In this document: piece by piece, positions 34,016 through 44,600 of the stretch | How positions within the stretch are numbered: position 1 is the stretch's first letter | Layout: each line of letters starts with the position of its first letter | NCBI RefSeq assembly: GCF_015351595.1 | Contig: NZ_JADKPT010000003.1 | Location: 310,001-374,000 of the forward strand | Length of the DNA: 64,000 nt | Direction of reading: 5' to 3' | Source of the DNA: Flavobacterium sp. LC2016-12 | GTDB lineage: Bacteria > Bacteroidota > Bacteroidia > Flavobacteriales > Flavobacteriaceae | Notes under the pieces: model-generated | Databases searched by the model: none | Seen by the model: only the letters and a program-made list of their open reading frames with translations | Told to the model about the DNA's origin: nothing | Translations under genes and position numbers: made by a program

Positions 34016-36898
34016 TTATTTTTTAATAAAACGCTTAATTATCTTCTCTCCATCTTTCTCAAAAACAACCAGATAAACTCCTTTTCTCAAATTCGAAACG
34101 TTCAAACTATTGTCATTCATTTCTTGAGATAAAACTACACTTCCTGTTTGAGAATCGACTACATTAAGATTTCCTCCTGAAACATCTTTTGTAAAAAATA
34201 ACGTTTCTGAAACCGGATTTGGATACACATTAAAGACAACATCAATTGGTTCTTCTTCTTCAATAAGAGATGAAGTTTCCCCCGTTATAGCAGCTGCACC
34301 AATTTTTGTGATTTTAATCCAGTTGATGTTCATACCTGTATTTTGAATGTAGATTCCAAAATTATACGTTCCTGCATTTACGTTTACCGTTTGTGTAACG
34401 GTTTGCCAGTTTTGCCAGCCTCCCGTATTAGGTATATCAACATTTCCCAGAATAATCGTTCCTCCGTTTAAATCAGATGATAATCTGCCTCCAGTTACGC
34501 CACTTGCTACTCTGTATTCAATTAAATACGAACCTGTGGTTGGAAAATTGATGTTATTATACGCAATCCAATCACCTGTTTCGGTGTAACCAACGTTTGA
34601 TCCTCCTCCAGTATCTGTTGTCACTTCGACCTGAATTCCACTCATAGCAGAATAATCTTCGGCCTGAATTAAAGTTGAAGTTTGTGCAGTTGTGGTGGAG
34701 ATTAATTTCCATTGTCCACAAGTTTGATTGTTGTTATCCCATTGCTGTACATTTGCGCCATTGGCAGTGCTTGCTCCGGCAACCTCAACAATTCTACCAC
34801 TGTGTCTGGCTACTATTTTATAAAAGCCATCACCTGTTCCCACCAGAATAAACTGTTGATTTGTAGTTCCATTATATGGATATTGCTCGACATTGGCGCC
34901 ATTGGCTTTATTAAAACCATTTACATCTAACGATTGGCCGCTGTGATTCGCAATAATTTTATACAGACCATCGCCTAAATGAGTGAAAGTATATTTTTGA
35001 TTATTTCCTGTATTTACAGTTCCTTGTGCTACATTGGCTCCATTAGCTAAACTGGCATTCCAGACATCCATATTTAAGCCGCTGTTTCTGTTTTGTAAAT
35101 AGAAAGTCTGATTTCCTAGAGTCGTAACGCCATTGGCCAAAATTCGAATTGAACTTACTTTGTCATTCCACGTTGTATTTAAACACGAATTATCAGAATT
35201 AATTACAGTCGAAGCTCCCGTAAAATTATCATCCTGATATAAAATCGCCTGAAAACCCTGTGTAATTTTAAGTGACGAAATATCATCATTTAAAATTCCT
35301 AAAGCATTTAAACTGGCCAGATTATAATCACCAATTGTCAATCCGCCAGAGAAACCGGTATAATTACAATCTTTATAAACGGTAATCACATCTGTAGAAG
35401 CCACTATATTTCCTCCCGGCGGAATAGTTCCTGTAATCGAATAACTTCCTATAGAACCATAAGCCGAATATCCTCCATAACCCGCGCTTCCGGCTCCGTT
35501 TCCGTCAACACCAACAAAATATTTACCAGCTGGTAAATTTACATTCATGGAAGCATTTAAAGCAAACGGATCGGAATTCCAATACGTTCCCATTTCAGCT
35601 CCGGCCGAATTATATAATCGAAGTAAAAGATGCAGATTTCCATCTCTTGAAACTGTATTGGCATTTATAGATACATTTCCTCCTCCCGTTGTAAACATAA
35701 AGAAATCATAATCAGCTTCACTTGAAATAATTCCATTTTTCTGATTGATGGCACCGCTTCCGTTATAATCTAAATTGGCTGCAGCAGCTGTAGTATTACC
35801 GTAATCATCGCCTCTGTATCCCACACCAAATTTAGCACTTGCGATAGTGGCAACATCATCTTGTTTGTTGTTGGCATAATCATATTCTCCTTTACTCCAT
35901 TGTACAACAGGTCTGTAATAACCTGCTCCCATAATAGGTGCCCATGAAGTATTGTTTATCCCGACAAAATAATCTTCAGCAGGATTGGTACGGCCATCAT
36001 GACCAAGATCAAAAGTATGCCCGACTTCATGCGCTGAGGCATCTCCACCCGATTTGCCCGAAGTAATAAATACCCAACAAGGTACATCATTGTCCCAATT
36101 GAAAGAACCAATATAAGCGACACCTCCTGCTCCCGGAGCTGCAGTATTGGTTGGAGTTACCACCACGCGCATTCTTCTGTTTCTTGGATACGAATTAAAA
36201 ATGGCTTCACTTGTAGTCACATTTAGATTAAAAGGTCTGTAATCTTCTGCCACTACTTCCCAATGTTGCTGTACATCGGCATCACTCATTCTCGATGGTG
36301 CTGCGTTAATAGCATTTCCGTTATTCCAAAGATTTCCTGCCGGCATATTATAACCATCAAAATCTAACATTACACAGCCTGCTGCACCCGGTAAACTTTG
36401 TAAATTCAACAAAGCGGGCGCAATTGCAGCAGCAACTGCTGTTTTATTGGTTGTTTTTTTAGTGTTTTCAGGTATATCTTTAAAATTAATACAAACAATT
36501 GTATTGATATCAACTTTAGAAACATAAGCATTTCCCTGAGCATCTGAATAATATTTGAAAGCTTCTTTTGTTTTCTTTAAAATAATATGACCTTCCAGCT
36601 TTTTATCCATCACTTTTACGAAAAAAGAGGATTCGGGAACATCCTTTATTTCTCCAATCAGGAATTCACTTGATTCATTTGATTCTTTGTAATTTATTTT
36701 TCCTTTAAAGTTTTTTGAATTTTCAACCTGAAGTAAAATGGTCTTTTCAATGCCTTTTGAGGTTGTACTGGTCACCAGTTCCTGCTTTAAAGTATTCATA
36801 AAAGTCTTCGTAGAGCCTAAGGAAGTCTGGGCAATTGCAAAACTGCTAAAAGCCAGAAATAGAAATAAGCTTAACCGAAATTTGTAATTTGTTTTCAT
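34016..36898 (-). CDS. T9SS-exported metzincin-like metalloprotease with lectin modules
   Basis: The protein is 960 residues from the ATG at 36898. Signal peptide of about 24; propeptide-like region; a peptidase domain with HEVGHTFDLGHDG near residue 290 (zinc-binding HExxHxxxxxH). A PPC-type beta domain follows (about 395-500), then a beta-gamma-crystallin module (VITVYKDCNYTGFSGG), ricin-type QxW lectin repeats (about 600-735), a CBM6 (LIQAEDYSAMSG, about 745-870), and a T9SS sorting domain ending KRFIKK. Probably a surface or secreted protease that grips glycans. The crystallin-ricin-CBM6-sorting tail is nearly the same as in the GH64 protein. Confidence 0.9.
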   Translation of the reverse strand: MKTNYKFRLSLFLFLAFSSFAIAQTSLGSTKTFMNTLKQELVTSTTSKGIEKTILLQVENSKNFKGKINYKESNESSEFLIGEIKDVPESSFFVKVMDKKLEGHIILKKTKEAFKYYSDAQGNAYVSKVDINTIVCINFKDIPENTKKTTNKTAVAAAIAPALLNLQSLPGAAGCVMLDFDGYNMPAGNLWNNGNAINAAPSRMSDADVQQHWEVVAEDYRPFNLNVTTSEAIFNSYPRNRRMRVVVTPTNTAAPGAGGVAYIGSFNWDNDVPCWVFITSGKSGGDASAHEVGHTFDLGHDGRTNPAEDYFVGINNTSWAPIMGAGYYRPVVQWSKGEYDYANNKQDDVATIASAKFGVGYRGDDYGNTTAAAANLDYNGSGAINQKNGIISSEADYDFFMFTTGGGNVSINANTVSRDGNLHLLLRLYNSAGAEMGTYWNSDPFALNASMNVNLPAGKYFVGVDGNGAGSAGYGGYSAYGSIGSYSITGTIPPGGNIVASTDVITVYKDCNYTGFSGGLTIGDYNLASLNALGILNDDISSLKITQGFQAILYQDDNFTGASTVINSDNSCLNTTWNDKVSSIRILANGVTTLGNQTFYLQNRNSGLNMDVWNASLANGANVAQGTVNTGNNQKYTFTHLGDGLYKIIANHSGQSLDVNGFNKANGANVEQYPYNGTTNQQFILVGTGDGFYKIVARHSGRIVEVAGASTANGANVQQWDNNNQTCGQWKLISTTTAQTSTLIQAEDYSAMSGIQVEVTTDTGGGSNVGYTETGDWIAYNNINFPTTGSYLIEYRVASGVTGGRLSSDLNGGTIILGNVDIPNTGGWQNWQTVTQTVNVNAGTYNFGIYIQNTGMNINWIKITKIGAAAITGETSSLIEEEEPIDVVFNVYPNPVSETLFFTKDVSGGNLNVVDSQTGSVVLSQEMNDNSLNVSNLRKGVYLVVFEKDGEKIIKRFIKK

Positions 36899-36946
36899 AT
36901 GTAAGGTAGATTTGGGGTTAAAAGGATACAATACTATGTGGTAAAA

Positions 36947-37070
36947 TTTAACCGCAAAGGGCGCTAAGGCTTACGCAAGGTTTGCAAAGTGTTTATTGAC
37001 AAAGCTTTGCGAACTTTGTGCTTTCTGAGCGCAAACTAGAACAAAAATCTTTGCGCCCTTTGCGGTTAAA
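36947..37070. repeat. Intergenic palindrome, CCGCAAAG family
   Basis: The outer arms at 36947-36964 and 37053-37070 are perfectly complementary over 18 bases. Inner text CAAAGCTTTGCGAACTTTG is shared with 31107-31230. Confidence 0.9.
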
Positions 37071-37072
37071 AT

Positions 37073-38710
37073 CTATTTTTTGATAAAACGTCTCACGGTT
37101 TTGATTCCGTCTTTTTCAACTAAAATCAGGTAGATTCCTGTTTTTAAACCAGAAACATCAAGACTATTATTACTGATTTTTTGGGTTGAAACTGTATCTC
37201 CACCCTGAGAATTTATAATGCTCACATTTGCACCTGAAACTTCAGCAGTAAAGAAAATAGTGCTTTCTGTTGGGTTTGGATAAATAGTCAAACTTTCGAT
37301 TTTTTCTTCAGAAACTGATGCCGTTAAAGCTGTCTTTGCTGCCAGACCCGAAGCTGATTTTGTGATTCGGAACCAGTTTAAATTCACACCGGAGCTCTGA
37401 ATATAGATTCCGAAGTTATAGGTTCCGGCGTTTACATTAACCGTTTGCGTGATAGTTTGCCAATTTTGCCATCCTCCTGTATTAGGAACATTTACAGCAC
37501 CAAGCTGAATAGTTCCTGCACTTAAATCTGATGATATTCTGGCTCCGTTCACAGCACTTGCTACTCGGTATTCAATTACGTAATTACCAGAAGTTGGAAA
37601 ATTGATGTTGTAATATGCCATCCAATCACCTGTATCGGCATATCCTACATTTAAACCTCCGCCAGTATCTGTCGTAGCTTCGGTTTGAACACCACTCATT
37701 GTGGAGTAGTTTTCTGCCTGAATTAAAGTTCCGCTTGTTGGTGGCTGACTTCCGGTAATAACCTGATTAACGGCTGTTAATAGTGATTTAGAACCTGTAG
37801 CATCCTGAGATAATTCCCAAATCATGACCCCACCGGCATTTTGAATTGCGAAAGTTGTTTTTGCTTTAATGGTTGGAATTCCGTTATAATAAATAGTATT
37901 TCCTACCTGATCAACATTTTCTGCTCCAGGATATTGGGCTACAATATTCGCATAAGAAATTCCCTGATTGGCTGAAGCGCCAAAACCATATCCGTAAAAC
38001 GGAAGTCCAATAATGGCTTTACTAGCCGGTAAACCTCTTCCTGTCCAGTAATTGAATTGATTCACAGCCATACTATATGGAGAATGTTGTCCCGGACTGT
38101 TCGGTGCCCACGGACCTGTTGCATCATAGGCCATAATATTAATCCAGTCATAAGCCGCAAAAGTAGATGCAGGTACATTTGCACCACCATATCCTTCTGA
38201 AAGCGCTGCCGAAATCAATTTGCCATTTGCATGCAATTTATTCGCCAAAGCAATTACAAAACCTCCGTAATCGCCATTAATTGCCGGACCTTCTAAATCA
38301 ACATCGACTCCGTCAAAATTATGAGCTACCACATAATCGTAGATCTTTTGAATGAAAGCCGTTCTGTTTGCAGGTGTAATCAGATTAAAATAATTGTCGC
38401 GAATGGCACCGCCTTCAGAAACAGAACCTCCTCCAAGCGAAACAAAAACCTTAATATTTTGACCGTGTGCCGCATTAATAATACTGTTACTTCCCGAATT
38501 GAAAGTCAGATACCCATTTGCATCCGGATTTTCAAACGCAATATTTATATGCGTTAATTTGCTATACTGAATACTGCTTGAAAAGGCATTCAGGTCTATC
38601 CAGTTTGGAATGTATGCGATAACTTTTTTCTGGGCTATCGCTAAATTAAAAACACCCAGCATTAAAATAATTATGCATTTCTGCAGCATTGTTCTGTAAT
38701 TGTTTTTCAT
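37073..38710 (-). CDS. T9SS-exported GH18 chitinase with CBM6
   Basis: The protein is 545 residues. Signal peptide of about 26. The GH18 domain (about 28-315) has KVIAYIPNWIDL, KVFVSLGGGS and the catalytic DxxDxDxE as FDGVDVDLEGP (acid Glu140), plus YDWINIMAYDATGPW and IIGLPFYGYGFG. A CBM6 follows (about 325-450, LIQAENYSTMSG), then a T9SS sorting domain ending RRFIKK. It cleaves chitin or related beta-1,4-GlcNAc polymers outside the cell. Part of a one-direction block with GH64 and GH16 glucanases. Confidence 0.93.
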   Translation of the reverse strand: MKNNYRTMLQKCIIILMLGVFNLAIAQKKVIAYIPNWIDLNAFSSSIQYSKLTHINIAFENPDANGYLTFNSGSNSIINAAHGQNIKVFVSLGGGSVSEGGAIRDNYFNLITPANRTAFIQKIYDYVVAHNFDGVDVDLEGPAINGDYGGFVIALANKLHANGKLISAALSEGYGGANVPASTFAAYDWINIMAYDATGPWAPNSPGQHSPYSMAVNQFNYWTGRGLPASKAIIGLPFYGYGFGASANQGISYANIVAQYPGAENVDQVGNTIYYNGIPTIKAKTTFAIQNAGGVMIWELSQDATGSKSLLTAVNQVITGSQPPTSGTLIQAENYSTMSGVQTEATTDTGGGLNVGYADTGDWMAYYNINFPTSGNYVIEYRVASAVNGARISSDLSAGTIQLGAVNVPNTGGWQNWQTITQTVNVNAGTYNFGIYIQSSGVNLNWFRITKSASGLAAKTALTASVSEEKIESLTIYPNPTESTIFFTAEVSGANVSIINSQGGDTVSTQKISNNSLDVSGLKTGIYLILVEKDGIKTVRRFIKK

Positions 38711-38774
38711 AATAATTTGTTTAATAGATTAATAAACTTGTAAATAATGGGGGCGGTTTTTGAGTTTGGTTTTT

Positions 38775-38871
38775 GATTTCAGACTTTAAATTTTAGATTT
38801 TAATTACTATTCATCTAATTTGGCAGAACTAACACTACCTAATTATCATCTAAAATCTAAAGTCCGAGATC
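38775..38871. repeat. Intergenic imperfect palindrome, ATTTTAGATTTT type
   Basis: GATTTCAGACTTTAAATTTTAG on the left is mirrored by AAAATCTAAAGTCCGAGATC on the right, between the GH18 and GH64 genes. Confidence 0.65.
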
Positions 38872-38882
38872 TGTTTTTAAAA

Positions 38883-41555
38883 CTATTTTTTAATAAAACG
38901 TTTGATCGTCTGTTTACCTTCTTTTTCAAAAACAATCAAATAGATTCCTTTTCTTAAGCGAGAAACATCGATATTGTTGTTACTGATTTTTTGAGACAAA
39001 ACAGCTGCTCCGGTTTGAGAATCAACAATTTTTACATTTTGTCCGGAAACATCTGTTGTAAAGAAAATTGTACTGTCTGCCGGACTTGGATAAACATTTA
39101 ATACCGTTTCAACCGGAGCTTCTTCTTCAACCGGAGCTAAAGCTTTTTTTGCAGTTGAAGCAGCGCCGACTTTCGTAATTTTAATCCAGTTGATGTTCAT
39201 TCCCGTATTCTGAATGTAGATTCCAAAATTGTATGTTCCAGCATTCACGTTTACAGTCTGAGAAACCGTTTGCCAGTTTTGCCATCCTCCTGTATTCGGG
39301 ATATCAACAGAACCCAAAACAATAGTTCCGCCATTTAAATCTGAAGATAATTTGCCACCAGTTACGGCACTTGCTACTCTATATTCAATTAAATACGAAC
39401 CTGTAGTTGGAAAATTTATGCTGTTGTAAGCAATCCAGTCGCCAGTTTCGGTATAACCAACATTTGATCCTCCACCAGTATCTGTAGTTGCTTCAACCTG
39501 AATTCCGCTCATGGCAGAATAATCTTCGGCCTGAATTAAAACAGAGGTTTGCGAAGTTGTAGCCGGAATCAATTTCCATTGTCCACAAGTTTGGTTGTTA
39601 TTGTCCCATTGTTGTACAATAGCGCCAGAAGCTGCACTTGCTCCTGCGACTTCAACAATTCTGCCGCTGTGTCTGGCAACAATTTTGTAAAATCCATCAC
39701 CAGTTGAAACCAATACAAATTGCTGATTGGTTGTGGCATTGTATGGATATTGCTCTACGCGTGCACCATTAGCTTTATTGAAATTATTTACATCTAATGA
39801 TTGACCACTGTGATTGGCTATGATTTTATATAAACCATCACCTAAATGGGTAAACGTAAACTTCTGATTGTTTCCGGAATTAAGAGCGCCCTGATTAATT
39901 CCAGCTCCATTAGACATACTCGAATTCCAAACATCCATATACAAACCACTGTTTCTGTTTTGTAAAAAGAAAGTCTGATTTCCTAAAGTGGTTGTTCCGT
40001 TTGCTATAATTCTGATAGAAGTTACTTTGTCATTCCACGTTGTATTCAAACAAGTATTATCAGAATTAATTACCGTTGAAGCTCCTGTAAAATTATCATC
40101 CTGATATAAAATCGCCTGATAACCCTGTGTAATTTTAAGCGAAGAAATATCATCATTTAGAACGCCCAAAGTATTCAAACGAGCCAGATTATAATCTCCA
40201 ATTGTTAATCCGCCAGAAAATCCGGTATAGTTACAATCTTTATAAACCGTAATCACATCTGTGGTAGCCGGAACTGAAGGAACTGTTCCCGCATATCCAC
40301 CAAAACTTGCAATAACTTTTGTTGGCTGTGGACTATGAAGCGATGGCGATTGATCCGCTACATCATCATATGCAAATCCGTATGCCAGATTATCAACGCT
40401 AATGCCTGGCAAATGCCAAAATTTAGAATAATGATTCGTTGGATTTACCTGATAATATTTTGACGCATCATACCAGTTTTGCTGTCCCGGATTTGCAGTA
40501 GTAGTGTTTACAACATGTCTGTTGATTGCAGCCGTTAACTGCGCCTGAATAACAAGATCTAAATCTCCGTCGACCAATCTTCTGTCCAGAACTCCTTTTC
40601 CTTCGAGTGCTTCCTGAGTCGAAGGCCGGTTTTGAACTCTTCCTGTACGGCCGACAAAACCTCCGGATTGACCAACCATTTCCAGTTGCTCTCCAATCAC
40701 TCGTCCTTTAAAAACTCCGGCATCTCCGGCATAGAATATTAAATCTTCATTTTTATATTTGTTCCAAATCGCATCAATATAAGATTTTAGGTAATTGGCC
40801 TGAGGTCCTACAGAAGTTCCTCCGGTTCCATCTGCAAAAGCAGGAGTTTTTGATGGCGCTGTAATTTCGCCCGTTGCATCATTAACGCAACCCTGAAATT
40901 CTGATGGAACATTGGCCTTAAAAGCCGCAACAATATCAGCGTGTTTTTTTAATTCACCCACTCTTTTCTGATAGCTGTTTGCTCCAAATAATTCCAATCC
41001 CATTGGATATTTATACGAATCCACTCTTGAAGGATTTCCGAAGAAACCATATTGATTATTCGTCAATTCAATAATTTCATATAAAATTCCCTGATTTGGA
41101 TCTGTTGCATTCAACGGATTCGGAGAAGTATAACCAGAAGGTGCTCCGCTTGCTCCAAAAAAATAAAAATACAGCTGTTGTCCCTTGGCAATAAAAACTC
41201 TGCAACCCGCAATTTGTGGGAGCGTAAAAGTCTTATTCGGAATCTCGCTCAATTTGGTAAAACAATTGGCATATTTTGAGTTTTGTCCCGGACCGGTATT
41301 CCCACCAATTATTGGTCCGGTAACGGTATTATAAGACGAACTCATAGGCAAAACCTGACTCGTTTTAGCGTTCACCCAAACGTGATTTCCGGTTGTATAA
41401 TCTATACCTACAATGGCAACATACAATTCGTTGTCATTAAATGTCGAGGTATTACTGATTGTAAATGGTATAGGCCCTTGCCCATACATAAAATTAGATA
41501 GTAATGCGAAGAACATTACTGCAAAAAAGGTTTTTAATAATTTAAAACTTCTCAT
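38883..41555 (-). CDS. T9SS-exported GH64 beta-1,3-glucanase with lectin modules
   Basis: The protein is 890 residues. Signal peptide of about 25. The N-terminal domain (about 27-430) fits the GH64/thaumatin-like family (PFTISNTSTFNDNELYVAIV, GCRVFIAKGQQLYFYF, GILYEIIELT, YPMGLELFG). After it come a beta-gamma-crystallin module (about 440-525), ricin-type lectin repeats (about 530-665), a CBM6 (about 675-800) and a T9SS sorting domain ending KRFIKK. GH64 enzymes release laminaripentaose from beta-1,3-glucan, a main fungal wall polymer. Domain tail shared with the metzincin gene. Confidence 0.88.
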   Translation of the reverse strand: MRSFKLLKTFFAVMFFALLSNFMYGQGPIPFTISNTSTFNDNELYVAIVGIDYTTGNHVWVNAKTSQVLPMSSSYNTVTGPIIGGNTGPGQNSKYANCFTKLSEIPNKTFTLPQIAGCRVFIAKGQQLYFYFFGASGAPSGYTSPNPLNATDPNQGILYEIIELTNNQYGFFGNPSRVDSYKYPMGLELFGANSYQKRVGELKKHADIVAAFKANVPSEFQGCVNDATGEITAPSKTPAFADGTGGTSVGPQANYLKSYIDAIWNKYKNEDLIFYAGDAGVFKGRVIGEQLEMVGQSGGFVGRTGRVQNRPSTQEALEGKGVLDRRLVDGDLDLVIQAQLTAAINRHVVNTTTANPGQQNWYDASKYYQVNPTNHYSKFWHLPGISVDNLAYGFAYDDVADQSPSLHSPQPTKVIASFGGYAGTVPSVPATTDVITVYKDCNYTGFSGGLTIGDYNLARLNTLGVLNDDISSLKITQGYQAILYQDDNFTGASTVINSDNTCLNTTWNDKVTSIRIIANGTTTLGNQTFFLQNRNSGLYMDVWNSSMSNGAGINQGALNSGNNQKFTFTHLGDGLYKIIANHSGQSLDVNNFNKANGARVEQYPYNATTNQQFVLVSTGDGFYKIVARHSGRIVEVAGASAASGAIVQQWDNNNQTCGQWKLIPATTSQTSVLIQAEDYSAMSGIQVEATTDTGGGSNVGYTETGDWIAYNSINFPTTGSYLIEYRVASAVTGGKLSSDLNGGTIVLGSVDIPNTGGWQNWQTVSQTVNVNAGTYNFGIYIQNTGMNINWIKITKVGAASTAKKALAPVEEEAPVETVLNVYPSPADSTIFFTTDVSGQNVKIVDSQTGAAVLSQKISNNNIDVSRLRKGIYLIVFEKEGKQTIKRFIKK

Positions 41556-41626
41556 TTTTAATTCTTTTAGGTTAGTAAATTGGTTTTAAATCAATTAGTA
41601 AGTAATGAGAAAATAGGTATGCATAA

Positions 41627-41670
41627 AAAGCCGGGTGTAACTATTTAGGATCGTAACACCCAGCCTGTTT
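41627..41670 (-). terminator. Hairpin terminator after the GH16 gene
   Basis: GCCGGGTGT and ACACCCAGC form a stem between the GH16 stop and the GH64 start, with an A/T run on the minus-strand downstream side. The GH16 gene may thus be a separate transcript from GH64. Confidence 0.7.
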
Positions 41671-41673
41671 TAA

Positions 41674-44600
41674 TTATTGCTTGATCAGTTTTTTAGACCA
41701 GCTTTTTTGATCTGATTTGAAATTCAGAATGTAAATTCCGCTTTTAAGTCTGCTAATATCAATTTGAGCATCATTAGACTCTACTTTTCTTTCGATTAAT
41801 AATGTCCCTGAATTATCATAAATTGTTACTACTTTATTATTTAATTGATCAGGTATTGAAAGTTGAACATAATTACTCGCCGGATTAGGATACATAACAA
41901 ATTCAGTATTTTCTACTTCAGTTTCTTCAATAATAACCGCAGCTTTTTTAGCTGTAGAAGCAGATCCGTACGCTTCTATTTCGAATAAAGAATATCCGTA
42001 TGGAGTCAAAGCTTTTGTAGTACATAAAATTCGAAGGTATCTTCCTGTTCCACTTACAGCCAAATCATCTGTTCCTCCATCGCTGGCGGTTTGTGTGTTG
42101 ATGGTTTCATTTTCGGTGAAAACATTATCTGTAGAAAGCTGTATTTTATATTGGGTTGCAAAAGCAGCTTCCCATTTTAGAACCACGCGATTGATGTTGT
42201 AATTACTTCCCAAATCAACATAAATCCATTCACTTGTATTAGCAAAACTGCTAGCCCAACGTGTTCCTGCATCTCCGTCTGTGGCTTTCGCCGAAGAATA
42301 AGTAGCATTTTCTTCTGTAGAAGCTGTAGCTGTTTTGGCCAGAGCTAAATTGGTATTCGTTGGAGCCGTAATATTTCTAACAATAACATCGCTGAAAACT
42401 CCCGTTGTCAAAGTTCCATTTGCATGAGATGTCACAGCCATACCTACATAAATAGTGCTTGCCATGGCAATCGTTCTTGGTGTACCAAGTTGCGTCCAGG
42501 TTGATCCGTTGTCTGAAGTATAAGAGGTAAACACATTTCCTGATCTTACGATACGAATCCATTTTGGAGCCGTACCAGCCGCTACCGTAGCCGTCGTGAT
42601 TCCAGAAACTGCATCTCTTGATAGAAACTCTACTCCTGCCGCTGCGCTTACGTCAGTCATCGCATGTTTAGAAGTTGGCGTAAGCGTTTCTCTAAACATA
42701 ACTCCGGCTTTGGCATATGTATTCGTATTTGTTAATGAATTTACTTTTGCAATAATTTCAGCATCACCTGTAATCGATTGATTTACAAATTGAAATTGAT
42801 CGCTTGTTTCCCAAATATCATTTCCTGAACCTTTGATGGTAAAAGTTCCACTGGCGTGAGTCGCTTCTCCGGCTGGAGTAACAGCGCCTAAATCGGTACT
42901 AACCCACGGCGCAGGTAAAGTTGCCGGTGGATTTTCTGTAGAAACTAAATTTAAAGCTCTAAGATTATCAAAATAATAGGTGTTTCCTGAACTCGTTCCT
43001 GGCTCTAACAAGAAAACAAAACGATTTACTTCGCTGTCTAACGTTGATGCATCAGGCGAGCTCGCATAGGTAAAAATTACGGTATGCCATGCATTACTTT
43101 GCTTTACAACACCCTGATAAATACTATGTCTTCCTGCCGGATAATTTGACGGAATAGAAGCGTTGCTTTCTGCCTGCCAGGAAATTATAGATCCAACTGG
43201 TGCTGAAGTATACACATCCATCGCAAACTTCTTAGTACCTGCTTTGAAATCTCCAATGTTCGTTAAAGTGGTATTGAACGAAAAATTATCATACAATTCC
43301 GTTGCTTTTCGAACATATTTTCCAACGTTTGAAGAAGTATTGATTCCGCTTGCATTTGGATTTGCCGTGTTTGGCGTATAAGTTCCAATAGCATCTCTAA
43401 ACGTAATATTGTGCGTGCTTTGATAATCTTCATACACAACTCCTGGCGTAAAAGTATCCGGAAGTTTTGTTGAACCAATTCTGATATTATCAAAATAATA
43501 GGTATCGCTGGTATAAGAACCTGAATTAGCCAAGATAACCATTTGGTTCACTGCCAAATTTGAAGTTCCTGCATCCGGACTTGAATTATAATAAAAAGTG
43601 AGTGTTTCCCATTGATTTTGTTTGGTGGTAATTGCTACATAATTACTGTTTCTTCCGGTTGGAAAATTAGCGGGAAGCGATGTTGCACTATTTTCTAAAT
43701 TCAGACTTACAACAGTACCAATTGGTGCCGAAGTATACACATCAATCATAATTTTGTTCGTCTGATTTTTTAGTAAACCTGCATCTTCAATATTGTTTTG
43801 TGTATTAAAGAAAAGTACATCATATTGTTCGGTTACATTTCGAACATACTTCGCCACATTGGCTGAAGAGTTTACCGAATTTGCTCCCGGATTTGCAACT
43901 ACAGAATACGTTCCGGTAGTAGTTCCTTTTATTATCTTATTAATACCATCGTAGTTTTGCAAAACATCCGTAGCAATAATAGGTTTTTCGGGTGCTGCTT
44001 TTGTGAGCAGATTATCGAAATAATAGGTTGCACCTGAATTCGAATTCGATTCAAAAAGAAAAACCACATTATTGATCGTCAAGGCGCTTGTATTTGGGTC
44101 AATTACTTTTTCGAATTCAAATTCAATTGTTTCCCATTTGTTTTGCACCGTTGTCGTGGCTTTGTAACCGCTATGTCTTCCCAAAGGAAAATTGATTGCA
44201 GTTGTTACCAGACTATTCTCCAATTGCATCGAAATCTTTGTTCCAACCGGTGCCGATGTATAAATATCAAAAGAAAGCTTTTTTCTTCCGTAGACATAAT
44301 CATTTGCATTGCTAATTGTTACGTTTTTGATATTTAAAACATCATACAATTCAGAAGCGTTACGAACATATTTTCCAACTGAAGCAGAAGTATTAATTCC
44401 TGTAGCTGATGGATTTGCAACAGCTTCTGTCAAAACTCCTGTTTTATTACCGTACACGATATTTCGGTTTGATTGAAAATCTTCGTGAATTTTTTCTACA
44501 GTTAAAGGTGCTTCTGTTATTACTGCCAGTTTATATGTATTAGCAGCACAGCCCGAAACTGTTGTAGCTACGGCAACATCTCCCCCAGAAGTTCCCCAGT

